A stretch of DNA of 7,820 bases from Boseongicola sp. SB0675_bin_26 (GCA_009843725.1 VYCX01000019.1:8129-15948), one strand, 5' to 3'. Shown: positions 1 through 5,879, numbered from the stretch's first letter. Numbers and translations: made by a program. Notes: generated from the sequence alone by a model not told the origin.

Positions 1-39
1 GACAGCTTTGTCGGGATAAGCCTGGAATACAATTTCTGA
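1..39 (+). CDS. C-terminal end of a gene, possibly an outer-membrane beta-barrel protein (partial)
   Basis: Reading frame 1 is open from the first base and ends with TGA at 37-39, giving the tail DSFVGISLEYNF. Hydrophobic and aromatic residues alternate (F, V, I, L, Y) and the last residue is Phe, which is the pattern of a final beta-strand recognised by the BAM machinery in outer-membrane barrels. Only 12 residues are visible, so the family cannot be named and chance cannot be excluded. The rest of the gene would lie before the window. Confidence 0.4.
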   Translation, partial: DSFVGISLEYNF

Positions 40-277
40 AGGCGTGGCAATCGTGGGTGGGATTGCGGACGCTGTTGCAGCCCTCAAGGCACCTGAAACG
101 CCAGTTTTTCAAGGAGCCGTGCGACACCACTGGCAGAGACAGTCCATGTGACGCAAACTCGCAAACCCTGTCACGGCTTGAAATGGGAATGTATCATGAT
201 CCGCAAAGCCTACTGACTGCCGGTCCGCGATAGCATATCTAAGTCCGCGACAGACGGAGAAAGAGGCGGCACTCCTG
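40..277. other. Intergenic stretch with no recognised gene
   Basis: This lies between the possible barrel-protein stop at 37-39 and the convergent aspartic protease stop at 278-280. Neither strand shows a protein-like reading frame. I see no tRNA-like fold and no GC-rich hairpin followed by a T-run, so no terminator can be named for either gene. The only structure noted is the 8-bp direct repeat GTCCGCGA at 223-230 and 243-250. Confidence 0.5.
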
Positions 278-679
278 TCAATCAACCTCAAGACGAATCC
301 CGGTCCTGTACGAGATGATCAACTTCCTGTGGAAACGCCTAAGGAAGTCCATGCCGATTAGTGTCAAACTGTCGCCAGCCAGCGGAATCAAACAAGCGCC
401 ATTGCGAGTTTCACGACCAACAGTGACATTTGCCAATGTCACGATGACTTCCTGTTCTTCGCGGTTGGCGAGAAAATATCTTGCGTACATGCGCGGTTCG
501 TCGACATATCCCAGTTCTTCGCCCGTAGCCCGCGGAATTTGAACGAAGCCTGTAAATCCGGTGTCAATTATGCCTGTTGTCTGGAATTGCTTCCCGTCTG
601 GAATCCTATGCAGGTTGAAGTCCAGCGTCGCGGTATGGGTATCGTCGAATCGGCCTTCCCACGGTATCGTTCTGCTCAC
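278..679 (-). CDS. Retropepsin-like (clan AA) aspartic protease family protein
   Basis: Predicted 133-residue protein of the retropepsin-like fold. The catalytic signature is IIDTGFTGFVQIP at residues 37-49, with Asp39 as the probable catalytic Asp of a homodimeric enzyme. The second family hallmark is hydrophobic-hydrophobic-Gly-Met-Asp-Phe-Leu (LIGMDFL) at 107-113, followed by a closing beta-strand region (KLIISYRTGIRLEV). The frame stays open upstream to 892, but that part does not look protein-like. I chose the GTG at 677-679 because AGGA sits about seven bases before it and the recognisable domain begins soon after. There is no signal peptide, so it is probably cytoplasmic. The start lies inside the upstream small gene (74-bp overlap), suggesting translational coupling. 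The substrate is unknown. Similar short bacterial proteases often sit beside a small partner like the one here. Confidence 0.72.
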   Translation of the reverse strand: MSRTIPWEGRFDDTHTATLDFNLHRIPDGKQFQTTGIIDTGFTGFVQIPRATGEELGYVDEPRMYARYFLANREEQEVIVTLANVTVGRETRNGACLIPLAGDSLTLIGMDFLRRFHRKLIISYRTGIRLEVD

Positions 680-935
680 AGGTATATCCTGCGTTGAAGG
701 CAGCGGGCTCACCAATGCGAACGAGGAAGAATGTCCCGTCAGGGACGGCGCGTTCGGCTGCTTCCATGGCGTCCTCGGGATATTTCCCGAAATGGGCCTC
801 TTCGTTGAACACGTCGATTGCCAGGAACTCGCCCTTGTGCGAACTTTCGTACTGACTGCGAAACTTGTCTTCGTAAAGACGTTCTGCCGCATCCGCGATT
901 TCGTCTGGCGACATGGTGCGTTGCTTGTCGGTCAT
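606..935 (-). CDS. Small conserved hypothetical protein paired with the aspartic protease
   Basis: Predicted 109-residue soluble protein beginning MTDKQRTMSPDEIADAAERL. The ATG at 933-935 is preceded by AGGGAGA at good spacing; an upstream in-frame ATG at 1016 lacks such support. Residues 10-31 look helical and amphipathic. Residues 33-82 have the pattern KGEFLAIDV..., a Gly-containing turn, a helix rich in Glu and Ala (EDAMEAAERA), and then a strand ending LVRIGEPAAF. From memory this resembles small proteins encoded immediately before retropepsin-like proteases in other bacteria, so I infer a two-gene unit. No function is known to me. The last 25 codons overlap the protease gene, and the tail after about residue 84 is Arg-rich and may be unimportant. 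There are no membrane segments. Confidence 0.62.
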   Translation of the reverse strand: MTDKQRTMSPDEIADAAERLYEDKFRSQYESSHKGEFLAIDVFNEEAHFGKYPEDAMEAAERAVPDGTFFLVRIGEPAAFNAGYTCEQNDTVGRPIRRYPYRDAGLQPA

Positions 936-1154
936 GTCATTCTCCCTAATTTTCCATCCCAGATGCAAGGGAGCACCGCGTCCACTCTGACAAAGACGTC
1001 TGCATGAGACAAGCATACCCTCTTGAACAACTGATTCGCGATTACATATTGAACCGGAAATTCAGGATGGCGCGACGCGGATGACGGGCGGGAAGCTCGT
1101 GGATTCCAGCTACACAAGTCCCCTTGAAATTCGGCTAGCATTACGCAATTCACC
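936..1154. other. Divergent intergenic region between the protease pair and the toxin-antitoxin locus
   Basis: It separates the - strand small gene (start 935) from the + strand antitoxin gene (start 1155 or 1182), so it should hold promoters in both directions. A TTGAAA at about 1123-1128 could be a -35 element toward the antitoxin, but no convincing -10 hexamer follows at normal spacing. I see no clear palindrome of the kind usually bound by an antitoxin. Confidence 0.4.
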
Positions 1155-1532
1155 GTGAAAATCTTTGGCGCGGCCGAGAAAATGCACATCTTGCAGTTTG
1201 CCGAAAGTGGGCAACTCGAGCCCCGCAGGATCGCCGCCGCCCTGCGCACATCCTCTGAAGACGTGACCCAGACGGTGGGGCTGAGCAAAGATGCCCTGCA
1301 GCGCCGCACCAGGATCAATTCGGACAAGACACAACGCCGCCTGCGGGAGCCGTTGGAAGTCCTCAACAAGGTCGAGCCCCGCTTCGGCTCGGAACTCACG
1401 GCATACGCCTGGTTCCGGTCAGAACCCCTGCCCGGCCTTGATGGGCGTACCGCAATGCAGTTGGTGCAGGAAGGCAAGGCTGGACAGGTTTTGGAATACA
1501 TCGACGCCGTGGACGCGGGCGTCTTTGCCTGA
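1155..1532 (+). CDS. Xre/MbcA/ParS-type (DUF2384) antitoxin of a RES-Xre toxin-antitoxin pair
   Basis: Predicted 125-residue protein from a GTG start; an in-frame ATG at 1182 would give 116 residues. Neither start has a strong Shine-Dalgarno sequence. Residues about 20-52 carry a helix-turn-helix-like segment (LEPRRIAAALRT...VGLSKDALQRR). Residues about 65-125 match the Xre/MbcA/ParS toxin-binding domain: WFRSEPLPGLDGRTAMQLV, then GKAGQVLEYIDAVDAGVFA, including the typical Gly-Arg-Thr and the hydrophobic C-terminal helix. In this family the C-terminus blocks the active site of the RES toxin and the N-terminal part binds the operon promoter for autoregulation. The stop overlaps the start of the RES gene by one base (TGATG), the usual operon arrangement. 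The reading frame looks intact although its toxin partner is broken. Confidence 0.82.
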   Translation: MKIFGAAEKMHILQFAESGQLEPRRIAAALRTSSEDVTQTVGLSKDALQRRTRINSDKTQRRLREPLEVLNKVEPRFGSELTAYAWFRSEPLPGLDGRTAMQLVQEGKAGQVLEYIDAVDAGVFA

Positions 1533-2070
1533 TGCCGCTGATCGACGCGCGCGATTCTCTGTCGGGCCGTGGCGCCGAGCCCTTTGGCGGACGATTCAAT
1601 GCAAAGGGAAAGCCTGCGCTCTACGCCGCATTGAGCCCAGCCACTGCCTTGCGTGAAGCGAACCGGGCCGACAGCCTTCAACCCACCGTCTTGGTGTCCT
1701 GCCGCGCCGATCTCGGGCCGGTTTTCGACACCCGCAACTCATCTCAGCTTGAAAGGCGCGGAATGTCAGGAAACGTGCGGGCGGACCTGGCTGGCGTACC
1801 AAGATGACCGATGGGACAGCGGTTCCGGCCCAAGGCTTCGCTCACTAGCCAATGGCAGATGGCTTCGCGGGCCTCGTGATCCGAGGCTGCGCGAAGGGTG
1901 CATCCAGGACGGGCGTCTACATCGTCTTGTGGCGATGGGCAGGCGCAGGCTGCTGGCTTGAAGCAGTGGACGACGAAGGCCGGCAGGGAACGATGGGAAT
2001 GCGGCGCGACAGGGAGATCACGTCGCAGCCGTTGGTGCCGGCGCATTGGAAGACCGCCGCATGCGCATGA
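1532..2070 (+). pseudogene. RES-domain toxin (NAD+-consuming), frameshifted and interrupted
   Basis: Family members degrade NAD+ and stop growth. The first part, read from ATG 1532, shows the RES hallmarks: LSGRGAEPFGGRFNAKGKPA, Tyr31 in ALYAALSP, Glu42 in TALREAN, then VFDTRN. This frame ends early with TGA at 1805-1807. The domain resumes in another + frame from about 1792 (WRTKMTDGTAVPAQ...), has an in-frame TAG at 1846-1848, and continues with MADGFAGLVIRGCAKGA, VYIVLWRW and VDDEGR (to about 1983). Across the TAG the spacing fits family members codon for codon, so the stop looks like a point mutation, while the junction near 1787-1792 needs a net one-base deletion or equivalent. A normal stop shortly after DEGR also seems lost, since the frame runs to 2070. 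The motif that normally holds the catalytic Ser (RSFA) reads RGCA. I conclude this is a non-functional remnant. Confidence 0.8.
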
Positions 2071-2103
2071 GGATCGGTCAACTTGACAGCTGTTGTCGGT
2101 CTC

Positions 2104-3495
2104 TCAGTATCGGTAGTGTTCGGGCTTGAACGGGCCGTCCTGTTTCACGCCGATATAGCTTGCCTGTTCGCTGTCAAGCATCGTGAGCTTTGCGCCAATC
2201 CGGTCCAGGTGAAGTCTCGCGACCTTTTCGTCGAGGTGCTTGGGCAGAATGCAGACCTCATTGCCATAGTTGCTGCCCTTCGTGAACAGCTCGATCTGCG
2301 CCAGGACCTGGTTGGTGAAACTCGCCGACATGACGAAGCTTGGATGTCCGGTGGCGTTGCCAAGATTCAGGAGCCGGCCCTCGGACAGCAGGATGATCCG
2401 GTTGCCCGAAGGCATCTCGATCATGTCCACCTGCTCCTTGATGTTGGTCCACTTGTGGTTTCTCAGGCTGGCAACCTGGATCTCGTTGTCGAAGTGTCCG
2501 ATGTTGCCGACGATCGCCATGTCCTTCATCTCGCGCATGTGCTCAATGCGAATGACGTCCTTGTTGCCGGTCGTCGTGACGAAGATGTCGGCGTCAAGAC
2601 TCTCTTCCAGCAGAACCACCTCGTAACCGTCCATCGCCGCCTGCAGGGCGCAGATCGGATCGATTTCGGTCACCTTGACCCTCGCGCCCGCACCGCGAAG
2701 CGATGCCGCGGATCCCTTCCCAACGTCTCCATAGCCGCAAACCACGGCGACCTTTCCAGCCATCATCGTGTCCGTCGCACGCCGGATGCCGTCGACGAGA
2801 CTTTCCCGGCAACCGTACTTGTTGTCGAACTTGGACTTCGTGACACTGTCGTTGACGTTGATCGCGGGAAACGGCAGCTGGCCGTCCTCCACCATCTTGT
2901 ACAGGCGGTTTACGCCCGTCGTCGTCTCCTCCGTGACCCCCTGAATCATGGCGCGCTGCTTCACGAACCAGCCGGGGCTCTTCGCCTGGCGTTTCCTGAT
3001 CTGGGCGTAGAGGGCTTCTTCCTCCTCGCTTGCGGGAACCGCAATGAGGTCGCTGTCGCCCTCCTCGACGCGCGCGCCGGTAAGGATGTAGAGCGTCGCG
3101 TCACCGCCATCATCCAATATCATGTTCGCCCCGCCTTCCGGGAACTGGAAGATCTGGTCCGTGTAGGACCAGTACTCTTCGAGCGTTTCGCCCTTCACGG
3201 CGAACACCGGGGTGCCGCCGGCGGCGATCACGGCCGCCGCGTGGTCCTGCGTAGAGAATATGTTGCACGACGCCCAGCGAACGTCGGCCCCAAGCGCCTT
3301 GAGCGTTTCGATCAGGACGGCCGTCTGGACCGTCATGTGCAGGGAGCCGGCGATTCTTGCGCCCGAGAGGGGTTTCCGCTTTCCGTATTCCTCCCGGATC
3401 GCCATTAGGCCCGGCATTTCCGTCTCGGCAATGTCCAGTTCCTTGCGCCCGAAATCAGCCAGCGAAATGTCCTTCACGACGTAATCCTTGGGCAT
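2104..3495 (-). CDS. ahcY: Adenosylhomocysteinase (S-adenosyl-L-homocysteine hydrolase)
   Basis: Reversibly cleaves S-adenosylhomocysteine to adenosine and homocysteine in the cytoplasm, removing the product inhibitor of methyltransferases and feeding the methionine cycle. The 463-residue length is normal for the bacterial type, which carries an extra segment of about 40 residues (here about 140-180). Visible signatures are [13 protein letters not shown] at 53-65, Asp129 in LDDGGD, the substrate loop SVTKSKFDN at 218-226 with Lys220 and Asp224, the NAD-binding GYGDVGKG at 254-261, NIGHFDNEI at 331-339 with His334, and the C-terminus KPEHYRY whose Lys and Tyr reach into the partner subunit's NAD site. 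The ATG at 3495 has AGGGGAG nine bases upstream. An 8-bp hairpin abuts that site. The gene is intact and its composition matches the other core genes. Confidence 0.98.
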   Translation of the reverse strand: MPKDYVVKDISLADFGRKELDIAETEMPGLMAIREEYGKRKPLSGARIAGSLHMTVQTAVLIETLKALGADVRWASCNIFSTQDHAAAVIAAGGTPVFAVKGETLEEYWSYTDQIFQFPEGGANMILDDGGDATLYILTGARVEEGDSDLIAVPASEEEEALYAQIRKRQAKSPGWFVKQRAMIQGVTEETTTGVNRLYKMVEDGQLPFPAINVNDSVTKSKFDNKYGCRESLVDGIRRATDTMMAGKVAVVCGYGDVGKGSAASLRGAGARVKVTEIDPICALQAAMDGYEVVLLEESLDADIFVTTTGNKDVIRIEHMREMKDMAIVGNIGHFDNEIQVASLRNHKWTNIKEQVDMIEMPSGNRIILLSEGRLLNLGNATGHPSFVMSASFTNQVLAQIELFTKGSNYGNEVCILPKHLDEKVARLHLDRIGAKLTMLDSEQASYIGVKQDGPFKPEHYRY

Positions 3496-3504
3496 GTTCT
3501 CCAG

Positions 3505-3511
3505 CTCCCCT
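3505..3511 (-). promoter_or_regulatory. ahcY Shine-Dalgarno sequence abutting a hairpin
   Basis: On the - strand AGGGGAG lies nine bases before the ATG at 3495. A second shorter match, GGAG, lies three bases before it. The base next to the stronger site, at 3512, is the last base of a perfect 8-bp hairpin, so the ribosome would meet this structure directly when it binds. Confidence 0.6.
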
Positions 3512-3530
3512 CGACCGCGTTTCGCGGTCG
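3512..3530 (-). other. Perfect 8-bp hairpin immediately upstream of the ahcY ribosome-binding site
   Basis: The sequence CGACCGCG-TTT-CGCGGTCG (+ strand) forms a perfect 8-bp stem with a three-base loop. In ahcY mRNA it would read CGACCGCG-AAA-CGCGGTCG and end at the base before AGGGGAG. On the + strand it is followed by only TTT, so terminator function is unlikely. It may tune translation or mRNA stability; that role is inferred. Confidence 0.55.
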
Positions 3531-3548
3531 TTTAGCACCGGCATATTC

Positions 3549-3572
3549 CCCCGACAACCAAGGTTGGCGGGG
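3549..3572 (-). other. Second hairpin in the ahcY upstream region
   Basis: The stem pairs 3549-3553 (CCCCG) with 3568-3572 (CGGGG), has one A-G mismatch, then pairs 3555-3558 (CAAC) with 3563-3566 (GTTG) around a four-base loop. Together with the hairpin at 3512-3530 it would make a tandem structured leader if transcription of ahcY begins further upstream. Confidence 0.45.
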
Positions 3573-3814
3573 AACGGGCCGCCGCCGCCGCGTCACGCTC
3601 CTCGAATGGCCTTGCATGAACGCCGGCCGGGAAAGAGCGGGTCCAGGCCGTCCGCGTCGGCTGTCGGCGCGGAGCCTGAGGGCAGACATGCGGGCAAGCC
3701 AGGGCGGCATTCCCGAGACGGGCTGCACGTCCCGCGTTTCGCCCTGAATCGCGGCCGGCGCCAATTTCAAATGCTCTTGACCGTGCCGTCGACATTGGTG
3801 CACGACTGCGCGTC

Positions 3815-4420
3815 ATGGCCCCCAGGAAAGCGGAACCCCGAGCATGGCAGCGAATGCTGTCCGGACGAAGACTGGATCTTCTGGATCCGACACCTGTCGA
3901 CATCGAGATCGAGGACATCGCGCACGGGCTGGCCTTCGTTGCCCGCTGGAACGGTCAGACAAAAGGGGAGTATCCCTACTCCGTCGCCGAACACTCGTTG
4001 CTGGTGGAGACCCTTTTCACGCGCCTCGTGCCGAAGGCTCCTGCAAAGTGGCGGCTTGCGGCACTCCTGCACGACGCGCCGGAATACGTGATCGGCGACA
4101 TGATCGCGCCCGTCAAGTCCTCGGTCGGCCCCGGATACTCTGCGCTGGACGACCGCCTCACGGCCGCGATCCATCTCCGCTTCGGCCTGCCGGCCGCAGT
4201 GCCAAGGACGGTCAAGTCCAGGATCAAGAGGGCGGACAGGATGTCTGCCTGGTTCGAGGCGACGCAAATTGCAGGCTTCGCCGAATCCGAGGCAAACAGG
4301 TTCTTCGGGCGTCCGGACATGTCCCTGGTGAAGGGCCTCTCGATCCTGCTAAGGCCACCCATCGAGTCACGTCTGGCATTTGTGGAGCGGCACAACACAC
4401 TGTTGGCAGAAATGGGATAG
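3815..4420 (+). CDS. HD-domain phosphohydrolase (YfbR/YfdR-like)
   Basis: Predicted 201-residue cytoplasmic metal-dependent phosphohydrolase of the HD superfamily. The metal ligands expected for the fold are His60 (SVAEHSLLV), His86-Asp87 (LLHDAPEYVIGD) and Asp141 (KRADRMSAWFEAT). An Arg-Trp pair in VARWNGQT (44-45) recalls the Arg-Trp of the 5'-deoxynucleotidase YfbR, which selects deoxynucleoside monophosphates, so a nucleotide substrate is plausible but not shown. The N-terminal MLSGRRLDLLDPTPVDIEIE looks like the conserved start of the alphaproteobacterial members. The ATG at 3815 has no clear Shine-Dalgarno sequence and no better start lies just upstream; a leaderless message is possible. 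It faces regA tail to tail with only one base between the stops. Confidence 0.85.
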   Translation: MAPRKAEPRAWQRMLSGRRLDLLDPTPVDIEIEDIAHGLAFVARWNGQTKGEYPYSVAEHSLLVETLFTRLVPKAPAKWRLAALLHDAPEYVIGDMIAPVKSSVGPGYSALDDRLTAAIHLRFGLPAAVPRTVKSRIKRADRMSAWFEATQIAGFAESEANRFFGRPDMSLVKGLSILLRPPIESRLAFVERHNTLLAEMG

Positions 4421-4421
4421 T

Positions 4422-4991
4422 TCAGCGCGGTGACCGCTTGGCCAGAATGCGCTGAAGCGTGCGCCGATGCATGTTCAGGCGCCGCGCCGTCTCGCTGACG
4501 TTCCGGCCGCACAGCTCGTAGACCCGCTGGATATGCTCCCAACGAACCCGGTCGGCGCTCATCGGATCGGTCGGCGGCGGGGGCAATTCGCCCTCCGGCG
4601 CCAGAAGCGCCGCCGTAACGTCATTGGCATCCGCCGGCTTTGACAGATAGTCCGTCGCGCCGATCTTGACCGCTGCCACAGCCGTGGCAATCGCGCCGTA
4701 GCCCGTCAGAACGACGATGCGGCTGTCATTCCTGCGTTCGCGAATGCTCTCGACCACGTCCAGGCCATTTCCGTCTTCAAGCCGCAAGTCGACAACCGCG
4801 TATGCCGGAGGCCGTGTGGCCGCAGCCGCCCTGCCGGCGGCGACCGAGTCGGCCGTTTCGACGTCAAAGCCCCGTTTTTCCATTGCCCGGGCCAAGCGCC
4901 TCAGAAACGGCTCGTCATCGTCAACGATCAGGAGCGATGGGTCTGGTCCAATCTCTTCCGGCATCTCTTCAATCGGATTCGGTTCCGGCAA
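4422..4991 (-). CDS. regA: Redox response regulator RegA/PrrA/ActR family
   Basis: DNA-binding partner of RegB, controlling redox-dependent genes. The receiver domain spans about residues 18-130: acidic pocket Asp24-Asp25-Asp26, phospho-acceptor Asp68 in VVDLRLEDGNGLDVV, Thr96 in VVLTGYGAIATAVAAVK, and Lys118 in YLSKPADAN. A proline-rich linker (LPPPPTDP) leads to the Fis-type helix-turn-helix at about 144-189, with MSADRVRWEHIQRVYELC and NVSETARRLNMHRRTLQRIL, the almost invariant signature of RegA/PrrA/ActR. The 189-residue reading uses a TTG at 4991. An in-frame ATG at 4964 would give 180 residues and starts closer to the domain; relatives of about 184 residues do not settle it. It lies 32 bp after senC on the same strand, so it is probably co-transcribed. 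The alternative name is prrA. Confidence 0.96.
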   Translation of the reverse strand: MPEPNPIEEMPEEIGPDPSLLIVDDDEPFLRRLARAMEKRGFDVETADSVAAGRAAAATRPPAYAVVDLRLEDGNGLDVVESIRERRNDSRIVVLTGYGAIATAVAAVKIGATDYLSKPADANDVTAALLAPEGELPPPPTDPMSADRVRWEHIQRVYELCGRNVSETARRLNMHRRTLQRILAKRSPR

Positions 4992-5023
4992 GGCTATTCG
5001 CTCGCCCGCCGGTCGTCAAATCC

Positions 5024-5623
5024 TCAAGACCCGATGAGGCATGCCGCGGCTTCCGCGATTCCCTCAGACCTGTCCTCGCGGCGAAAATACGTGCCGAGCT
5101 CGTTGCCGGGGAACATCAGGTAGGTGAAGGTGGAGTGGTCAACGAGATAGAATTCACCGCTTCCCTCGCCCTTTGCAAAATATGCGCGATAAGCCTTGGC
5201 CGCGGCCTTGACCTGCTCCGCGCTACCCGTGAGCGCAACCATCTCCGGAAACATGTCATCGGCATACTGGCCCAGCACTTCAGGCGTGTCCCGCTCGGGG
5301 TCAACGGAGATGAACACGAGGGCGATGTCGTGCCCCTGTTCCGCCAGAAGATCGGCAGCAAGCGCGTTCCGCGCCATGTCAAACGGGCAGACGTCGGGAC
5401 AAAAGGTGTATCCGAAGTAGACCAGTGCCGGACGGTCCAGCACGTCCACGTCCGTCACCAGTTCGCCCTCCCTGTCGACAAGCTCGAAGGGGCCTCCGAT
5501 CGTTGCGCCGACCGCAGAAGAGACGTCACATTCGGATCTTGCGCTCAGGAACGCATAGAGTGCGGTTCCGCTCACAAGGACCAGCAGGCCGAGACCTGCA
5601 AGCAGGATTGCGGCTCTGTTCAT
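5024..5623 (-). CDS. senC: SCO1/SenC/PrrC copper chaperone
   Basis: Membrane-anchored thioredoxin-fold protein that binds copper on the periplasmic side and helps assemble the copper centres of cytochrome oxidase; in Rhodobacter it also affects signalling through RegB. Residues 5-27 form one hydrophobic N-terminal anchor. The copper ligands are all present: Cys75 and Cys79 in YTFCPDVCPFDM and His163 in LVDHSTFTYLMFP. The family motif FISVDPERDTPEVL lies at 104-117. The length of 199 residues is typical. The ATG at 5623 is preceded by GGAAGG four bases upstream. It is the first clear gene of the senC-regA operon, which diverges from regB. The alternative name is prrC. A doubtful short ORF overlaps its start codon as ATGA. 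Confidence 0.95.
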   Translation of the reverse strand: MNRAAILLAGLGLLVLVSGTALYAFLSARSECDVSSAVGATIGGPFELVDREGELVTDVDVLDRPALVYFGYTFCPDVCPFDMARNALAADLLAEQGHDIALVFISVDPERDTPEVLGQYADDMFPEMVALTGSAEQVKAAAKAYRAYFAKGEGSGEFYLVDHSTFTYLMFPGNELGTYFRREDRSEGIAEAAACLIGS

Positions 5624-5754
5624 GCGGCCTTCCGGATTGGGTGGCTATGCCAACGGGCTGCCGGCATGAATGCCGCCCCCCTGACATGCTTTCCCAGGTC
5701 CTTGGGGTGACCACCGCCCCTCGCCTGCAGATGCGCTTGTCCTGAACGCTTCAT
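5620..5754 (-). CDS. Doubtful 44-residue leader ORF overlapping the senC start
   Basis: The frame starts MKRSGQAHLQARGGGHPKDL and ends with TGA overlapping the senC ATG as ATGA, an arrangement often used for translational coupling. The peptide would be rich in Arg, Gly and His (five His, including WHSHP) and has no hydrophobic segment. No good Shine-Dalgarno sequence precedes the ATG, and I recognise no family. The His content before a copper chaperone gene is suggestive but weak. It may simply be an untranslated leader. Confidence 0.18.
   Translation of the reverse strand: MKRSGQAHLQARGGGHPKDLGKHVRGAAFMPAARWHSHPIRKAA
5662..5675 (-). other. Short hairpin in the senC leader
   Basis: CGGCAT-GA-ATGCCG is a perfect palindrome with a two-base centre; as RNA it would form a 5-bp stem with a four-base loop. 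It lies about 40 bases before the senC start and would be in the leader of the senC message. It could equally be a protein-binding dyad or chance. Confidence 0.35.
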
Positions 5755-5780
5755 GATGTTTCGCCCCTTGAGGCGGGCTC

Positions 5781-5801
5781 CGTGGCATGGCCCAGGCCAC
5801 G
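5781..5801. promoter_or_regulatory. Inverted repeat CGTGGC-N9-GCCACG
   Basis: Two perfect 6-bp arms at 5781-5786 and 5796-5801 are separated by nine bases, so arm centres are 15 bp apart. It lies in the middle of the senC/regB intergenic region, on the senC side of both candidate promoters. It is a candidate operator; the bound protein is unknown. Confidence 0.35.
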
Positions 5802-5850
5802 CGATGCCTTTGCGGAAACCGGCAGAACGGCCTGCCGTCCCGCCAACATC

Positions 5851-5879
5851 ATCAGTAGCGGGTGCAAGGTGCACGTCAA
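5851..5879 (-). promoter_or_regulatory. Weak candidate promoter for senC-regA with a dyad in its spacer
   Basis: On the - strand TTGACG (5879-5874) matches the -35 consensus at five of six positions. Seventeen bases later lies ACTGAT (5856-5851), a poor -10 box. The perfect inverted repeat GTGCA-AGG-TGCAC (5862-5874) fills most of the spacer, where a bound protein would affect RNA polymerase. The promoter call is tentative because of the weak -10. Confidence 0.25.

Larger units (their letters stand above)
3496..3814. promoter_or_regulatory. Divergent control region between ahcY and the HD hydrolase gene
   Basis: This 319-bp spacer must carry the start signals for ahcY (- strand) and the HD-domain gene (+ strand). 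The ahcY-proximal 80 bases hold two hairpins. The remainder is GC-rich with no protein-like frame on either strand. A TTGACC at 3777-3782 resembles a -35 box toward the HD gene, but no -10 hexamer lies at a suitable distance. No complete riboswitch could be assembled, although a short CGAGGAGCG element is present on the - strand at 3596-3604. Confidence 0.5.

Noticed and set aside
932..1681. A 249-codon - strand frame opposite the antitoxin gene
   Set aside because: It is Arg- and Ser-rich with low-complexity composition, lies antisense to the clear DUF2384 antitoxin, and overlaps the start of the small partner gene.
3180..3311. Repeated GAGCGTTTCG within ahcY
   Set aside because: It reflects similar codons for Glu-Thr-Leu in two places of the protein and has no other repeat structure.
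2083..3408. A 441-codon open frame on the + strand opposite ahcY
   Set aside because: It is the antisense shadow of a high-GC, unmistakable ahcY gene; its translation shows no family motif and no ribosome-binding site.
3512..3533. Rho-independent terminator on the + strand
   Set aside because: The hairpin is strong but followed by only three T residues, and no + strand gene ends nearby.
3560..3604. Possible SAH riboswitch before ahcY, because the - strand reads CGAGGAGCG at 3604-3596
   Set aside because: The remaining conserved aptamer parts (CAGGCUCG-like and AACGGCGCUC-like segments in that order downstream) are absent, so the pseudoknot cannot form. The short match is probably chance.
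3357..4091. A 244-codon + strand frame spanning the ahcY/HD intergenic region
   Set aside because: It is antisense to ahcY at one end and out of frame with the HD gene at the other. The translation is Arg/Pro/Ser-rich without recognisable motifs.
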